Shown: piece after piece, positions 32,689 to 43,855 of the stretch
Layout of the letters: each line of letters starts with the position of its first letter
How positions within the stretch are numbered: the stretch's first letter is position 1
NCBI GenBank assembly: GCA_022828595.1
Contig: JAKGHH010000005.1
Coordinates: forward strand, 62,119,655 to 62,183,654
Origin: Nelumbo lutea
Lineage: Eukaryota > Streptophyta > Magnoliopsida > Proteales > Nelumbonaceae
Length of the DNA stretch: 64,000 nt
Direction: 5' to 3'
Translations under genes and position numbers: made by a program
The notes under the pieces: generated by a model
Told to the model about the DNA's origin: nothing
Databases searched by the model: none
What the model saw: the letters and a program-made list of their open reading frames with translations, nothing else

Positions 32689-32865
32689 GAGTTCGGGCTC
32701 CTCGTAGGGAGTTCGCACTCTAAGTAGGGAGATCGGATCCCTTGTAGGATGTTCGGGCTCCTTGCAGGGAGTTCGGGCTCCTCGTAGGGAGTTCGAGCTC
32801 TAAGTAGGGAGTTTGGGCACCTTGTAGGGAGTTCGGGCTCCTCGTAGGGAGTTCGGACCGCTGGT
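32689..32865. repeat. 20-bp minisatellite in the LTR, nine units (5' LTR)
   Basis: Same nine units in the same order as at 23102-23277, with scattered point changes (for example GAGATCGGATCC in unit 3). Unit number was therefore fixed before insertion and has not changed since. Confidence 0.93.
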
Positions 32866-32971
32866 CTCTCCTTTGGTGTTTGTACCCTCGGTACGCTGTT
32901 TTAAGTGCCGAGCTATTTGTTTTCTGTCACGTGGCGTGATTTGCGAGGTCGGGCCAAATCTTCGTTCATCA

Positions 32972-32976
32972 AGAAT
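32972..32976. repeat. Target-site duplication AGAAT, right copy
   Basis: Identical to 22479-22483. Confidence 0.9.
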
Positions 32977-33118
32977 GAAATTCCATTCTTGCTGATTTTA
33001 ATTTCCACTCCCATTCTTGTCTGAACCAAACGGACTATGGGAATGGATAATTCCGATTCCAATTCCAAAGGATTTTGATTCCGATTCTGATTCTGACTAC
33101 GACCCAAATGAACCCTTA

Positions 33119-34172
33119 GATTTAATTTTATTAAAGGAAACGAACTAACTTTCATTTTTTCAAAGCAAAAAAAAAAAATTATTTAGCCTCATTTTCTGAG
33201 TCGGAGGCCGAGAGGGAACCTGGGTTCAGTCCAAGCATACAACACTGTAGCCATACGCTTTGGAGACCTTACACAGCATAGTTGGATGACTTATATCCCT
33301 AGTTCCCTACTTTGGCTCCGGCTATTCCCTGCATTTTCTTTCAAACCAAATATAGTTTTACTAAAAGTGCATACTACTATTAAAAGTGTGAATGATAGTG
33401 TAGAACTTTTGTTGGACTAAAATAATAGTGTGAAAATCTATACCCCTTTTTTTTTTTAAATTTGGTATCTCTCTAATTGTAATGATGAAAATGTAATTTG
33501 AATAACTTTTCTCCTCATTAAAATCCCTCTTGGTAAATCTCATATTTAGGGTATTAATTTCCATTAACATTCATTTAATCTTCTTCTTGATTAGAATACC
33601 CCTAATTTTGAATTTTGTTCATCTCTAAGGGCACAAAATGTAATTTTAACTATTATATTCAACTCTTATTCTTTCATTAAATCCTATATTAAAGAAAAAC
33701 ATGTGTAATATAGAATAATTAGTTTTATTGATAGTCGCAATAAAATTCAAATTTAAAACCAATCAAAAAATAGAGTTGTTTTCTTTTCTCGTGGTGAATT
33801 AAAAATTAAGCCTTTTAGGTCAAATGTGTCAATCCTAAATGTGATAGTTAAATAATAATACAAATTAAAAAAGATGAAAACACTTAAAATTATAAAAAAA
33901 TATAAAAAAGTTATAGAAAAAATTTAATCACATCTCTAATATTGTATATTCATCTTAAATAAAAATAAGTACGACAAATAAGAATAACTTTTATAGACAT
34001 AGATATACATAAAAATTATAAAAATTTTAGAAACAAATCATTTATTATTATTATCATCATCGTCATCATCCATGGATCACTTTGGTTCAGTTTAGCATAG
34101 TTTTTTTTTTTTTTTTCCTTTAGACAGTTCTCTTGGGACCAAAGCGTCACGAGTCCGCGTTCCGTGCACCCA
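33119..34172. other. Gene-free AT-rich DNA with a Helitron 5'-end-like piece
   Basis: TACTACTATTAAAAGTGTGA at about 33374 followed by ACTAAAATAATAG matches the start of the Helitron-like elements at 38057 and 45661. The rest is AT-rich, with a TTATTATTATCATCATCGTC run at about 34043, the kind of microsatellite seen near the 3' end of that family. No CTAGT end and no gene found. Confidence 0.5.
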
Positions 34173-35353
34173 TGGTGCACTGGATGCGTGAACCGCCAAT
34201 AGGAAGCGTGCACGTCGACTCCTTTGCACCAACCGTAACATAACGGGTGTTCAACGTTAACTTCTATCTGTCTGGTTGAACCGGACGCTAAAAGAAGAAA
34301 ACCACAGTGAAAAAGACCACCGGCGATTTTCCTGCACAAACGACAGTGAGAAGACCACCAACGATGTTCAAAAGAGAGGCAACCCTGTTTTGACCACGGG
34401 CGCTATAAGAAGAAAACGATGGTGGTCTTCTCACCGTCGAGACCACCGGCGACATTCAAATATTCCTCACTGTCATTTTGAACAGGTGGCCAACGCGTGA
34501 ACCTCGTTTTGAACAATTTGAACTTTCCCTCCCATTCTCCCAAATCCGAGCCTAACCCTGGCCAGTGAGAAGACCACCGACGATTTTCCTAACGACAGTG
34601 AGAAGACCACCTCTTTAAATGCGTGATTGCCCCAAGCGTAAATATTCAACCAAGTCTATTCCAACAGTAATAGATGAGGGAAAGAGAAGGAGAGGAGCAA
34701 ATAGAATCAACTAACTAGGAATAAAAATCAAGAAATCAATCGAAAACCATAAAATTACACCACGCATAGAGAAAAAATCTTTCGTCCATGGTGGTTACGG
34801 CTCCTTCACTTGCTGCACCGAAAAACCAGGAAGGAGAAAAAATCTTTCGTCTCTCAACCTTCCTTCCTTTTTCCCTTTTCCGTAGTGTTATTACTTATTT
34901 GAACTGTCTCTATCGTCAGCCTGAAACCACTATCGTACCAAAGCCAGTTTATCGGCGAGAAGCTAAAACGTCAAATCTGGCGCATTAACGCATAGATGGT
35001 TTTCCGACATACCTTAAAAAAGTCTAGTCCTCAGTTTAGCTTACTGGTAGCGGTCCCTTGACTAGTTGACTTATCACCGGTTAATTTTTTTTTGCTGCTG
35101 ATTGATTCCTTGCCATCTGATGTCGCTTGCGCAGGAAAATCGCCGGTGGTCTTTTTACTGGCCAGAGTAGGCTCGAATATGGGAGAATACGAGAGGGAGA
35201 GTTCAAATTGTTCAAAACGAGGTTTTCCATTTTTGTCTTTTAGCGTCCAGTTCAAACGGACAAATGGAATAAACACCCGTTAATATATTAAGATTGGTGC
35301 AAAGAGTCGACGTACACGCATCCTATTGGCGGATTCACGCGTCCGGTGCACTC
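34173..35353. repeat. Large inverted-repeat element
   Basis: The left arm (from 34173: GTGCACTGGATGCG, then ACCGCCAATAGGAAGCG) is complementary to the right arm ending at 35353. Arm similarity covers GTCGACTC, GCACCAA, ACGGGTGTT and GACCACCGGCGATTTTCCTG; it continues at 34501-34570 against 35160-35230 (CTCGTTTTGAACAATTTGAA). The left arm has an extra block with repeated GAGAAGACCACC words. The loop, about 34620-35090, has a 66-codon ORF I do not recognise. It may be a Mutator-like or foldback element; no target duplication was identified. Confidence 0.7.
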
Positions 35354-36323
35354 AAAGTGTCAGTATTTTACACAGAAAAAAGTGTCATGGGAAAATTAAT
35401 AGCATCCGTCACACTAAAAGTAGTTAAAAACCATTTCAATAATAAGCAGTTTTTTATTAATATTTTGCCTCATCTGCAATGTAATAGTATTAATTATAAT
35501 TAATCCTCCCAATAAGTTTTGTATTCCAATATTGCCCTTGAACTGCAAATTCGTTTTCATGTCTTAAATGGAAGTTCAAAGTGCAGTCTTGAAGAAGTGT
35601 ACCATGCCCTGTTCTCGTTCAACAGTATTAACCATAATTGATTGTCCTGAAATTCGCTCAGTAATTAATTTTGTCTTCCTTGCACGTCAATAGAACTTGT
35701 GTCATGTTATTTGTTATATGTTTCTATCGGACTCTCTTCAAATCCTTGTACCCTTCACGGATCCACTGCAACCGCACAACTTTATTCCTTTTGTTATTAT
35801 TTCACGGTTATATACATTGTGTTTCATTTAGATTCGGTGTAGTGTAAAACGTCATCACTTGAACCATATAATAGATTATCCTTATATTTGGAAAATCATG
35901 ATAAAAAGCGTAAAGTTTTGCAAACTGTATGCTTGATGAAATTTTACGTCATTCACAATGCAAAATTCTACTCCATCCAAGCACCAATAAATTTAAACCG
36001 GAGTAAGTGAAGTTTTGTATCGACCATATTCATTTACACTTCTTTCAAATACGCCAATAAATCCAAACCGGTGTAAACTTTTACATTATTCTTGATTTAC
36101 ATCGATTCCAAACACACCTCAAGCATTTTTGAGCTGAAACTTAAAAAAAGACATTGTTTATACTCAAAAGTCAAAACACATGTAATATGTGTTTAGTTGA
36201 ATATGTGCTTAATATGAAATGTGTTTTCATTTAGAGCAAAGACATCGATTTAATGTTTCTCGAAACACTCCTGCCTTTTGTAACTCCCTCTCACTTTTCT
36301 ACAAAACACCTATGTGACAATAA
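35354..36323. other. Gene-free DNA
   Basis: No ORF of note. 36040-36115 resembles the right end of the MITE at 36324-36682 (TTCTTGATTTACATCGATTCC against TTCTTGACTTACATCG), so it is probably a decayed relative. Confidence 0.5.
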
Positions 36324-36682
36324 GGCTGCGTTTGGAATCAGTTTTAAAATGTCATCGGTGTAAGAATACATCAATGACATTTTACACTGAACCATAAAAG
36401 TGACCGTTACTTTTTTAAAAATAGTGATGGGTAGAAGAGTGTAAGGTTTTACATCGATAAAACTGATGTAGTTTTTACATCAATTATCGATGTAAAATTT
36501 AGAGCTGATGAGGATTTACATCGATAATCGACATAAAATACCACTTCATTCAATACACGCAAAACTGAATCAGAGTGGGGTTTTACGTCGATAATAATTA
36601 CACCCTCTTTCCAAACACCTACATAACCGAACTGATATAAATTTTACACAATTCTTGACTTACATCGCATCCAAATGCAGCC
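36324..36682. mobile_element. Harbinger/Tourist-type MITE
   Basis: Ends GGCTGCGTTTGGAATC and, reversed, GGCTGCATTTGGATGC; target duplication TAA at 36321-36323 and 36683-36685. 359 bp, non-coding, with repeated TTTACATCGATAAT words inside. Confidence 0.88.
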
Positions 36683-36780
36683 TAAGGTCAACACTCTTAA
36701 CACCCCGTTTCTACTGAAAACAAACGCGATCACACAATACCAACACCACAATAGTTTCTATGACTGTAATTGAATTGCTT

Positions 36781-36907
36781 GTTTGCCCACAGAGTGCGTG
36801 CCACAGCCCATCCCTTCCGTGCACTGGAAACATCTCCTGTGATTGTCATGGTGAAATACTCCCAATGCACGGATGGGATGGGCTGTCGGGTGGGCTCAGT
36901 GGGCAGC
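36781..36907. other. Hairpin-forming foldback, ~48-bp arms
   Basis: The left arm 36781-36829 and right arm 36860-36907 are largely complementary, centred on ACAGCCCATCCC...CCGTGCA against its reverse. The loop is about 30 nt. Complementarity stops outside the arms. A very small MITE or a small-RNA precursor are both possible. Confidence 0.55.
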
Positions 36908-37492
36908 TGATCCCGTCCCTCTACGACTTACACCTATTTATTTATAAATGTCATAAACTGGTTTGGGCATAGACTTCGGCCCAGCCCAACCAGAACTCCA
37001 GAAGTATGACAAAAAGGCACTCTTGAACTTGAGATGGAAGGCTAATATAGTATAGTTAGTTTCTACTTTCTACCAAATAAAAGAAGTAAATCCATGATCG
37101 GATGGTCTATTCTCTCTTCAAGCTGGGCCATACTAATGATGTACAAATTCAAGTGGGAATGTATGTTAACAAAAAAGGTAGGAAACATTTGATGCGAGAA
37201 TGAAAACTAACATTTATATCTATAAATCCTAATGGGATACGGTGGGTAGTTGAGCACTTGACCACACCCCTCTCGTAGACCCATAAGGCTATATGACCTA
37301 GAGAGAGAGATAAGAGACGATTCATTCCATTCCAAGTCTCCCATCTGATATGTCCATTGTCTACATTTATTATATGCAGGTGATGAGACGAGTTTGGGAT
37401 ACATGCATTAGCATTAATGCATTAAGGTGTGTATTTTATGGTTCATTCTGTTGCACAAAACCAAAAGGGTAGCTTGGCTCTTGTTTTTTTTT
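36908..37492. other. Gene-free DNA
   Basis: Nothing recognisable. Confidence 0.5.
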
Positions 37493-38031
37493 GGTCATTT
37501 ACTAGAATACCCCTTATAGTTTTATAGTTTTATTTAAAATTATCCTATCATTTGCATTTTATTAAAACACCCCTTATAGTTTGCAACCTATTTACTTAAT
37601 CGGCCTTTCATTAAGAACTATTTGTTTTGTTATATGAAAATAGAAACATGATCACCTAAACTAAGTGGAAAGGCATGAACTTAGGGTTGTTTATTCCAAA
37701 AATACTCTCAAACTAAGTGGAAAATGTTCAAGGGTATGGATCCATCCATGGTTGTTTATTCCGAAAGAACCCCCGACACTTTTTTTTGTATAGAAAATAA
37801 AATTGACCAAACAAACAAAAATAAAGTTATTGTTTGTGTTTTACTAGGGGTAACAATGGCATTTTGGTTTTTAGTTTCTTTTGATTAAATTTATTTGAAT
37901 GGATGTTACTGTTAAAACTGTCATTTTCCACTTTCATCTAATGGAAGGTTGATTAAGTAAATTAACTGCAAATTGTAGGGTAGGTTTTAGTAAATTCATG
38001 AAACTATAGGTGGTGTTTTAGTAATTGACCC
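37493..38031. mobile_element. TIR element with ~110-bp inverted ends (Mutator-like?)
   Basis: Left GGTCATTTACTAGAATACCC and, reversed from the right, GGGTCAATTACTAAAACACC; similarity continues through TATAGTTT, a TTTACTAAAAC-like word and TTACTTAATC. The flanks are T-rich, so a target duplication cannot be judged. No coding capacity. Confidence 0.65.
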
Positions 38032-38907
38032 TTTTTTGGGTAAAAAAACTACATTATCTATATTACTTATAAAAGTGTGAATGAGGAGCTATTGGCTTAT
38101 GGAATTTTTCTTTACTAAAATACTCCTCTTAAATTAAATTCATGACCATTGAAAGGGCAGAAAATGTAATTAAAAGAATACCATTAAGTACATTCAATTA
38201 CATTTCACTATGTCTCATATTTAAGTTATTAAAAAAATCAAATTCTCTCTCATTGAATCCAACACTTATACTTTTTGTTTATCATCATTAAATTTCACTA
38301 AAAAAATCCATACACAATAATTATTAATAGAATGAAATTTTATATTTTTTTAAAATAAATATAGAAATGAACTCATAATTTTCATCTAGGTGGCGGGTAA
38401 GTTATTCAACCATTTGGGTCAAATGGATAATTTCATGATGTCATAAATAAATAATACAAATTTAGAAATATAGACAATACTTTTGATTAACATCACTAAA
38501 TTTTAGTAATAAATCCATACACAATAATTATTAATAGAATGCGGTTTTATATTTTCAAAATAAACTTATAAATGAAATCAACTTTTTCATTTAGGTCTTG
38601 GGTAAGCACTTCAACCATTTGGATCAAATGGATAATTTTATAATATCATAAATAAATAATACAAATTTAGAAATATAAAAAATACAAAAAATATATATAT
38701 AAAAAAAGAATTTTTGTAAAAAATTTGACACATTTCTATTATTATATATTTTTCATATTAAAAAAATAACTATGATAAAATAGAAATAATTTTATTAATG
38801 ATGGACATCAAATAAACAACTTAAAACTGATCGAAAATTAAACCATCTTCCAATCTAGTGGTGGGTTAGTGGTTCAACCTTTCAGGTCAAATATGTTAAC
38901 TCATGAT

Positions 38908-39318
38908 TAGATTTGTTCATGGGTTGAGCCGGGTCGGGTTCGGGTTGGGCTTTGTATATGTATCAACAGAATACACTCAGGCCTAAGCTCGAGCCCAACC
39001 AGAAATTTAAAAACAGATTTTTTTATTTTTTTTATTCAATAAAAAGTGTTTTACTTATATTAAAAACCTCCAAAATTCAAAAATAATAAACATCTCACTA
39101 TTACTTAAAAAAAGAGAAGAACAAAGAAAAATATTATATATATTATTAAATAAAATATATTTTTATTATTTAATATATAGTATCAAGTCGGGCTCGGGCC
39201 AGGCTTTTTTGAGATAGCCCGAGCCCAAGCATGTGGGCCTAAAATTATGACCAAGCCCGACTTAATAGCTGTCGGGCCGGGCTAGCCCATCGAGCCACTT
39301 GGCCCATGAACAAGTCTA
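38908..39318. mobile_element. hAT-like element inside the Helitron-like element
   Basis: Ends TAGATTTGTTCATGGGTTGA and, reversed, TAGACTTGTTCATGGGCCAA. Flanks CTCATGAT (38900-38907) and CCCATGAT (39319-39326) match at 7 of 8. The GGGCCGGG-rich ends around an AT-rich core resemble the element at 15035-15571. Confidence 0.87.
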
Positions 39319-39639
39319 CCCATGATGTATAATTAAAAATAATTTTTTTAAAATAGAATAGTAAAAAATGAAACAATTTTGGGCACATCTATAATATTAT
39401 ATACTAATAATATAAACAAAAATAAGTTTGGTAAACAATAATTAATTTATCAATGATATAAACGAAATGCAAAATTTAAAACCAGTTTGAAAATGAAATC
39501 GTTTTCATATTTAGATGGTAGGTAGGTCAATGATCTGGGTCAAATGGGTCAATCTATGATATCATAACTAAGTAACAAGTATTAAATAAATAAATGAAAA
39601 TGGTACACATGATTTAAAATCAACCAAAAAAGCAAAATG

Positions 39640-41715
39640 GTTTTTCAATCCACGTGGTGGGTTAGTGATTAAACTATCATGGTTAAATGGATGCCATCAT
39701 TAAATAATAAAATACATAAAATTCTAGAAAATGTAAAAATTTGTCGATAATTTTAGGTAAATTCTATAATATTATATATTCATTATATAAAAAAGTGTGA
39801 TTAATGAGAATTATTTTCATTAATGACAGAAATTGGATAAAAAGTTAGGATAAAAAAATAAAGAGCATTAATGTCTAACACATGACCCCACTAACCAAGT
39901 CAAATGGCTTAATAATTTAATTAGCTACTCATCGTAGGCAAGTGGTTTGGTAGGGATGCAAGCAGATCAGATCAGACCAGATCAAATCCAAAGATTCGGT
40001 TGGATCTCATAAATATTTATTCAAATCCGAATCCGATCAAGATGTCAGATATTTGAATATGATACAACCTGATTTATTTTTTTAAAGTAATAAATTATTA
40101 AAAGAAAAAGGAAAATATAGTAATTGAAATTAGAAAATACAAAATTTAAGTATTTTTTCAACTATTTCCATCATATAAAAAGTAAAAAAAAATGCAATAT
40201 AAATAACATATTTATAAATAAATAATAAATACCATATATATTATAAATAAATAATATATAATATATATAAATAATTGATTTGATCGCAATATAAAATCCA
40301 ATGTTCAAACAATATATTGGAATTGCATTACCTGTTGATAAATAAGTAATTTTTATTATCTCATAAATTAAATAATAAAAAGTAAAATATAGAAATTTTA
40401 TAAAAAAGTGAACATACATTTATAATATATATTCTTCATATTAAACAAAAATATGTTTTAAAAAATGAGAATTATTGTTAGAAAAGATAGAAATGGCTAA
40501 AATGCAATGTAAAAATGAATTTATGTCTTAATCATAGTCCATTTTCCTGGTTAGATAGGTCAACGGTTCAACCAGTAAGGTCCTTTGGATATTGATTATT
40601 GTCATCATCATCATTTGATGTTGCCATGTGCAAAAATAAATGTGAAAATAAGAATTACATTTATTGATAATGAAAATGTAATACATGATTTAAAATAAAC
40701 AAAAAAAAAAGGTTTTTCCATCCAAGCGGTGGTGGGTTAGTGGTTCAACTATTCATGTCAAATGGATCAACACATGATGTTGTTATTAAGTAATAAAATA
40801 CATAAAATTCTGCAAAACGTAGAAATTTGTCGATAATTTTGGGTACATTCTATAATATTATATATTCATCACATAAAAAAAGTGTGATTAATGAGAATTA
40901 TTTTCATTAATGATAGAAATGGGATAAAAATTAGGATAAAAAATAAAGAGCATTAATTTCTAATACATGACTCCACTAACCATGTCAAATGGTTCAGTGA
41001 TTTAATTAGCTAGGTAATTGTAGACAAGTGGTTTGGTAGGGATGAAAACAAATTGAATCAGATTTGAATCAAGGTATATTCAAATTCGATTTGATGCAAA
41101 GATCTGATCGGATCCAATAAATATTAATTCGAATCTTAATCCAATCAAAATGTTGGATAACCGAATCTGATATGGTCTGATTTAATTTTAAAAAATAATA
41201 AATTATTAAAAGGAAAATGAAATATAATAGTTGAAATAAAGAAAAACAAAAAGTATAAGTATTTTTTCAACTATTTTCATCATGTACAAAGTTTACAAAA
41301 ATGCAATATAAATAACATATTATAAATAAATAATAAATAACATATATATTGTATAATTGATTTGACCACAATATTAAAAACCAATATTCAAACAATATAT
41401 TGGAATTGCATTTCCTCTTAGTAAATAAGTAATTTTTATTATCTCATCAATTAAATAATAATAAATAATAAAAAAAAATATAATTTTTTTTTTATAAATT
41501 TTATAGAAAATATATATTCTTCATATTAAACAAAAATATGTTTGAAAAATAAGAATTATTTTTAGTAATGATAGAAATGGCTAAAATACAAAAAAAAAAA
41601 AAAAACAGAATTAATGTCTTAATTGTAGTCCATTTTCCTAATTAAATAGATTAATGGTTCAACCAGTAAGGTCATTTAGTTGTTGACTATCATCATCATC
41701 ATCATCATTCGATAT
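39640..41715 (+). repeat. 1.09-kb tandem duplication inside the Helitron-like element
   Basis: 39640-40630 aligns with 40725-41715 at an offset of about 1,085-1,087 bp. Shared landmarks: GTGATTAATGAGAATTATTT (39797 and 40884), CAAGTGGTTTGGTAGGGATG, AACAATATATTGGAATTGCA and a CATCATCATCAT run just before each 3'-end-like word. Confidence 0.9.
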
Positions 41716-41865
41716 TGTCACGTGCAATGTACGTACACTTTTACTAGTATATAGCAAAAGACCTTACATTAGGGACCCTAGGGGTAATTAGAAAAGAAAA
41801 AACTATCCTGGGAAGAAGTTTTAGACCTTTGAGGCTTTGAGCTACAAGATGGGCTAGGACATTAA

Positions 41866-42915
41866 GGCCATGTTTGGTTCCTTGCTCTAGGCCTCATTCT
41901 CTTAATTTTTGCTCATTCTCGGTAAGAATGAATAACATTAGAGTATTTACAAAATTCATGACAAGGGCCACATTCTTTTTAGAATGAAAAATCAGTCCCA
42001 TGGCACAAAATTTGAATAGTTTGTAGCATGAAAAATAATCATGCCCCATCCTGCTCATTTCATTCTTTGAGGAAGCTCTACCTATAAAACTATTACCATA
42101 GATGTTTACTTTTGTGAAAGCACTTTTACAAAAGTATTTTTACGAAAGTACTTTTACATGGAAGCACTTTTATGGAAGCACTTTTACGAAATTACTTTTA
42201 TAAAAACACTTTTACGAAAGCACTTTTGCAAGAGTACCTTTATAAAAGCACTTTTACGAAATTACTTTTATAAAAACACTTTTACGAAAGCACTTTTATA
42301 AAAGTACATTATTAAAACAAAGCACTTTTATCAAAGTACTTTTATGGAAATACTTTTATGAAAGCACTTTTGTGAAAGTACTTTACAAAAGTACTTTTAT
42401 AAAAACACTTTTATGGAAGTGCTTTTATGAAAGCACTTTTACGGAAGTACTAATATAAAAACATTTTTATGGAAGTATTTTTACGAAAGCATTTTTATAA
42501 AAGCACTTTTGTGGAAGTACTTTATAAAATCAATTTTATGAAAGTACTTTTACGAAAATACTTTTATGGAAGTACTTTTATGACATCACTTTTATGAATG
42601 TAGAAAAACACTTTTACAAAAGAATTTTTACGAAATTACTTTTATAAAAGCACTTTTACAAAACATCTATGCCAATTGGTAAACATTGACTATTGGAGAC
42701 CTAAGTTGGCGGTTTGTGAATATCAACACAATTTTTTTTGAAGAATGAAAATGAACAACATAGGACACTTGTCAATCTGAAAAGAATTCATTTTAGTAAA
42801 AAAGTATTTGGTTCATACAAATATTTTCTCATTCTGCCTATTACCCATTCTTTTCCATTTTAGAATTTCATCTTGGTAAGAATGAGAAAGAATGAGAATT
42901 AAACCAAACATGGCC
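41866..42915. mobile_element. Harbinger/Tourist-type TIR element filled by a minisatellite
   Basis: Ends GGCCATGTTTGGTT and its exact inverse, with TAA on both sides (41863-41865 and 42916-42918). At 1,050 bp it is longer than the other Harbinger-type MITEs here; about half is the 14-15-bp repeat at 42100-42660. No transposase ORF. Confidence 0.9.
42100..42660. repeat. 14-15-bp minisatellite, roughly 37 units
   Basis: Units read like GCACTTTTACGAAA or GTACTTTTATAAAA. Each unit is itself nearly palindromic (CTTTTATAAAAG), so the tract can form many small hairpins in either strand. Confidence 0.9.
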
Positions 42916-42939
42916 TAAAGTTTCTATTTAAATGACTAA

Positions 42940-43675
42940 AATCTAAAAATTGAGAATGTTTTAAACAACCCTGGATCTTCAATAATAACCAACAACACGA
43001 CCAGGGGAGAGAAGATTTCATTTCAAGAGCTTTAATTACTGAGATTGAGTCCAAGCAAATCAGCAGATGCCCATTTTTGTATACTCGATTGCCAACAAAA
43101 TGCCACACAAAATAAAGTTGAGTTCAACTTCTTCCACAGTGCCCAGGTCCTTTGACATACCCCCTACAGTACCAAGGCAAGAGAGAGAGATAGACAAATT
43201 TCTCCAAATGTTCGTTAGGATGAAGATAGCTTACCTCCATCAGCAAAATTGACTAAATCAATGTTTGGTTGAGACCTTAGCAAGACATTATGTTGATTCA
43301 TTGGACTCATAGACCCCATGACATTCAACAAATTGTTGAGAGGAATGAGAAGATTGAAAAATATTGTTAATTTTTGCAAAATATACCGAGCTGGCATCTG
43401 TTTATCCTTAAAGCATCTTTCATTCCTAGCAAACCAGATGTAATAAGGCCTTATATCATACCAACTTATGACTTCCTGCATCAAAATTCTATCAGGCAAA
43501 GAAGAAAACAAATTACTCAAACAATTTAGCCAGGATGCTTGAAAGATGTTTTGTAAATTAATGTTTCAAGGGGCCGCAAATAAAATAGTTTGAGCAAAAG
43601 GACAATCAAAAAACAAATGCCTAATAGATTCCAATTCTCCATTACACTGACAACACTGTATCCCACAAGGGACTT
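42940..43675 (-). pseudogene. LINE (L1-type) C-terminal fragment: zinc-binding RT tail and RNase H piece
   Basis: The minus strand from 43675 encodes CCQCNGELESIRHLFFDCPF, the Cys-His pattern of the zf-RVT domain at the end of plant LINE polyproteins. A TGA near 43560 replaces a codon, after which the same frame gives PYYIWFARNERCFKDKQMPA and RYILQKLTIFFN, typical for the region between zf-RVT and RNase H. Further on, in another frame (43108-42959), CLDSISVIKALE and LPWSC recall the RNase H-like domain. It has no start, no RT core and several breaks, so it is a dead 5'-truncated insertion. Confidence 0.72.
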
Positions 43676-43855
43676 ATGCAAGTTATATATCTTCATTAAC
43701 ATGCTGAGTAGTAATTCACCCCGATTATTTCCCTAGACTGACACTGATTATTATACATCTACTCTACCAACTATACAAAGGCTAGAGTGCTAAAACAGCT
43801 CTCAATTCATTATGGTGAAGGTCTATGATTTTCCCCAAGTTAAGTAATTTATTTA
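43676..43855. other. Short gene-free spacer
   Basis: Part may be further LINE sequence on the minus strand (ACTTGCATAAGTCCC, just upstream of the zinc-binding motif), without a clear frame. Confidence 0.4.

Larger units (their letters stand above)
22484..32971 (-). mobile_element. Tat-type Ty3/gypsy LTR retrotransposon, copy 2 (complete but degenerate)
   Basis: It is 10,488 bp on the minus strand, with LTRs 32075-32971 (5') and 22484-23387 (3'), a primer site, a polypurine tract and a perfect 5-bp target duplication AGAAT. The internal order equals copy 1, including aRNH and the antisense gene. The LTRs are about 93-95% identical by eye where compared. gag, RT, aRNH and integrase carry frameshifts, stops or lost catalytic residues. 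It sits inside a Harbinger-type MITE. Confidence 0.96.
32075..32971 (-). repeat. 5' LTR of Tat-type copy 2
   Basis: 897 bp; starts TGATGAACGAAGATTT and ends GCGCATCATCA on the minus strand. Aligns throughout with 22484-23387. Confidence 0.95.
22319..33115. mobile_element. Harbinger/Tourist-type MITE, split by the copy 2 retrotransposon
   Basis: The outer ends GGGTACGTTTGGTTT (22319) and, reversed from 33115, GGGTTCATTTGGGTC are flanked by TTA (22316-22318 and 33116-33118), the 3-bp target duplication of this superfamily. Without the retrotransposon the MITE is about 304 bp. It is the same family as the 288-bp MITE at 46516-46803 in the opposite orientation, which shows the unbroken sequence at the insertion point. 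Confidence 0.88.
38057..41748 (+). mobile_element. Helitron-like element (non-autonomous)
   Basis: It starts TCTATATTACTTATAAAAGT after an A, and ends with ACGTGCAATGTACGT (short hairpin, 41720-41734) and CTAGT at 41744-41748, the Helitron 3' pattern. The inside is AT-rich with repeated modules (GGGTAAG..TTCAACCATTT, GGTCAAATGGATAAT) and no Rep/helicase. It includes a hAT-like insertion (38908-39318) and a 1.09-kb internal duplication. The base after CTAGT is A, not the usual T, so the exact end is not certain. Confidence 0.65.

Noticed and set aside
33180..33230. GGTTCAGTCC, B-box-like
   Set aside because: No A box at fitting distance and no tRNA fold.
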